A DNA stretch of 8,431 nt from positions 1 through 8,431 of the forward strand of contig CANHOE010000102.1 of assembly GCA_947462175.1 (NCBI GenBank), read 5' to 3'. The translations under genes and the position numbers were made by a program. Below, in pieces: positions 6,058 to 8,431 of the stretch; the stretch's first letter is position 1; each line of letters begins with the position of its first letter. This DNA comes from Burkholderiales bacterium (GTDB lineage: Bacteria; Pseudomonadota; Gammaproteobacteria; Burkholderiales; Burkholderiaceae_C). A model generated the notes under the pieces. That model was not told the origin of the DNA. It saw only the letters and a list, made by a program, of their open reading frames with translations, and did no database searches.

Positions 6058-8431
<2,374 letters not shown>

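Overview
The window is high-GC DNA densely packed with genes, and its protein sequences read like a betaproteobacterium of the order Burkholderiales. This rests on the ClpB and AraC protein styles and on a GC-rich intergenic repeat that I recall from Leptothrix/Rubrivivax/Comamonadaceae-type genomes. The genus is not determined, and no database search was possible.

Layout, left to right. (1) The 3' end of an AraC-type regulator gene (1-215, +), followed by a 152-base gap holding two GC-rich hairpins and a plausible sigma-70 promoter. (2) nadA, quinolinate synthase (368-1474, +). (3) An 87-91 base gap filled by a hairpin-rich sequence that looks like a dispersed repeat. (4) nadC, quinolinate phosphoribosyltransferase (1566-2432, +). 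(5) A small ComFB-domain gene (2554-2841, +) with a good ribosome binding site. (6) nadB, L-aspartate oxidase (2851-4512, -), convergent with the ComFB gene and only 9 bases from it. (7) A 224-base divergent region with a likely nadB promoter and a foldable leader in front of the next gene. (8) A 433-residue protein with an unrecognised N-terminal domain, a Pro/Ala linker and a Roadblock/LC7-like C-terminal domain (4737-6038, +). (9) clpB (6058-8431, -), which runs off the right edge without its first ~80 codons.

nadB, nadA and nadC together make the complete de novo pathway from L-aspartate to nicotinate mononucleotide: aspartate to iminoaspartate (NadB), iminoaspartate plus dihydroxyacetone phosphate to quinolinate (NadA), then quinolinate plus PRPP to NaMN (NadC). 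All three look intact, with their key residues present. The cluster is split into a nadA-nadC arm and a convergent nadB arm, with the ComFB-like gene between them. nadB and the Roadblock gene share a divergent intergenic region.

Most of the window is ordinary housekeeping DNA. The parts most worth a second look are the Roadblock fusion protein with its unknown N-terminal domain, the ComFB-type protein (a family linked to cyclic-dinucleotide sensing) inside an NAD locus, and the structured intergenic sequences. I found no CRISPR array, tRNA, rRNA, insertion sequence or phage element.
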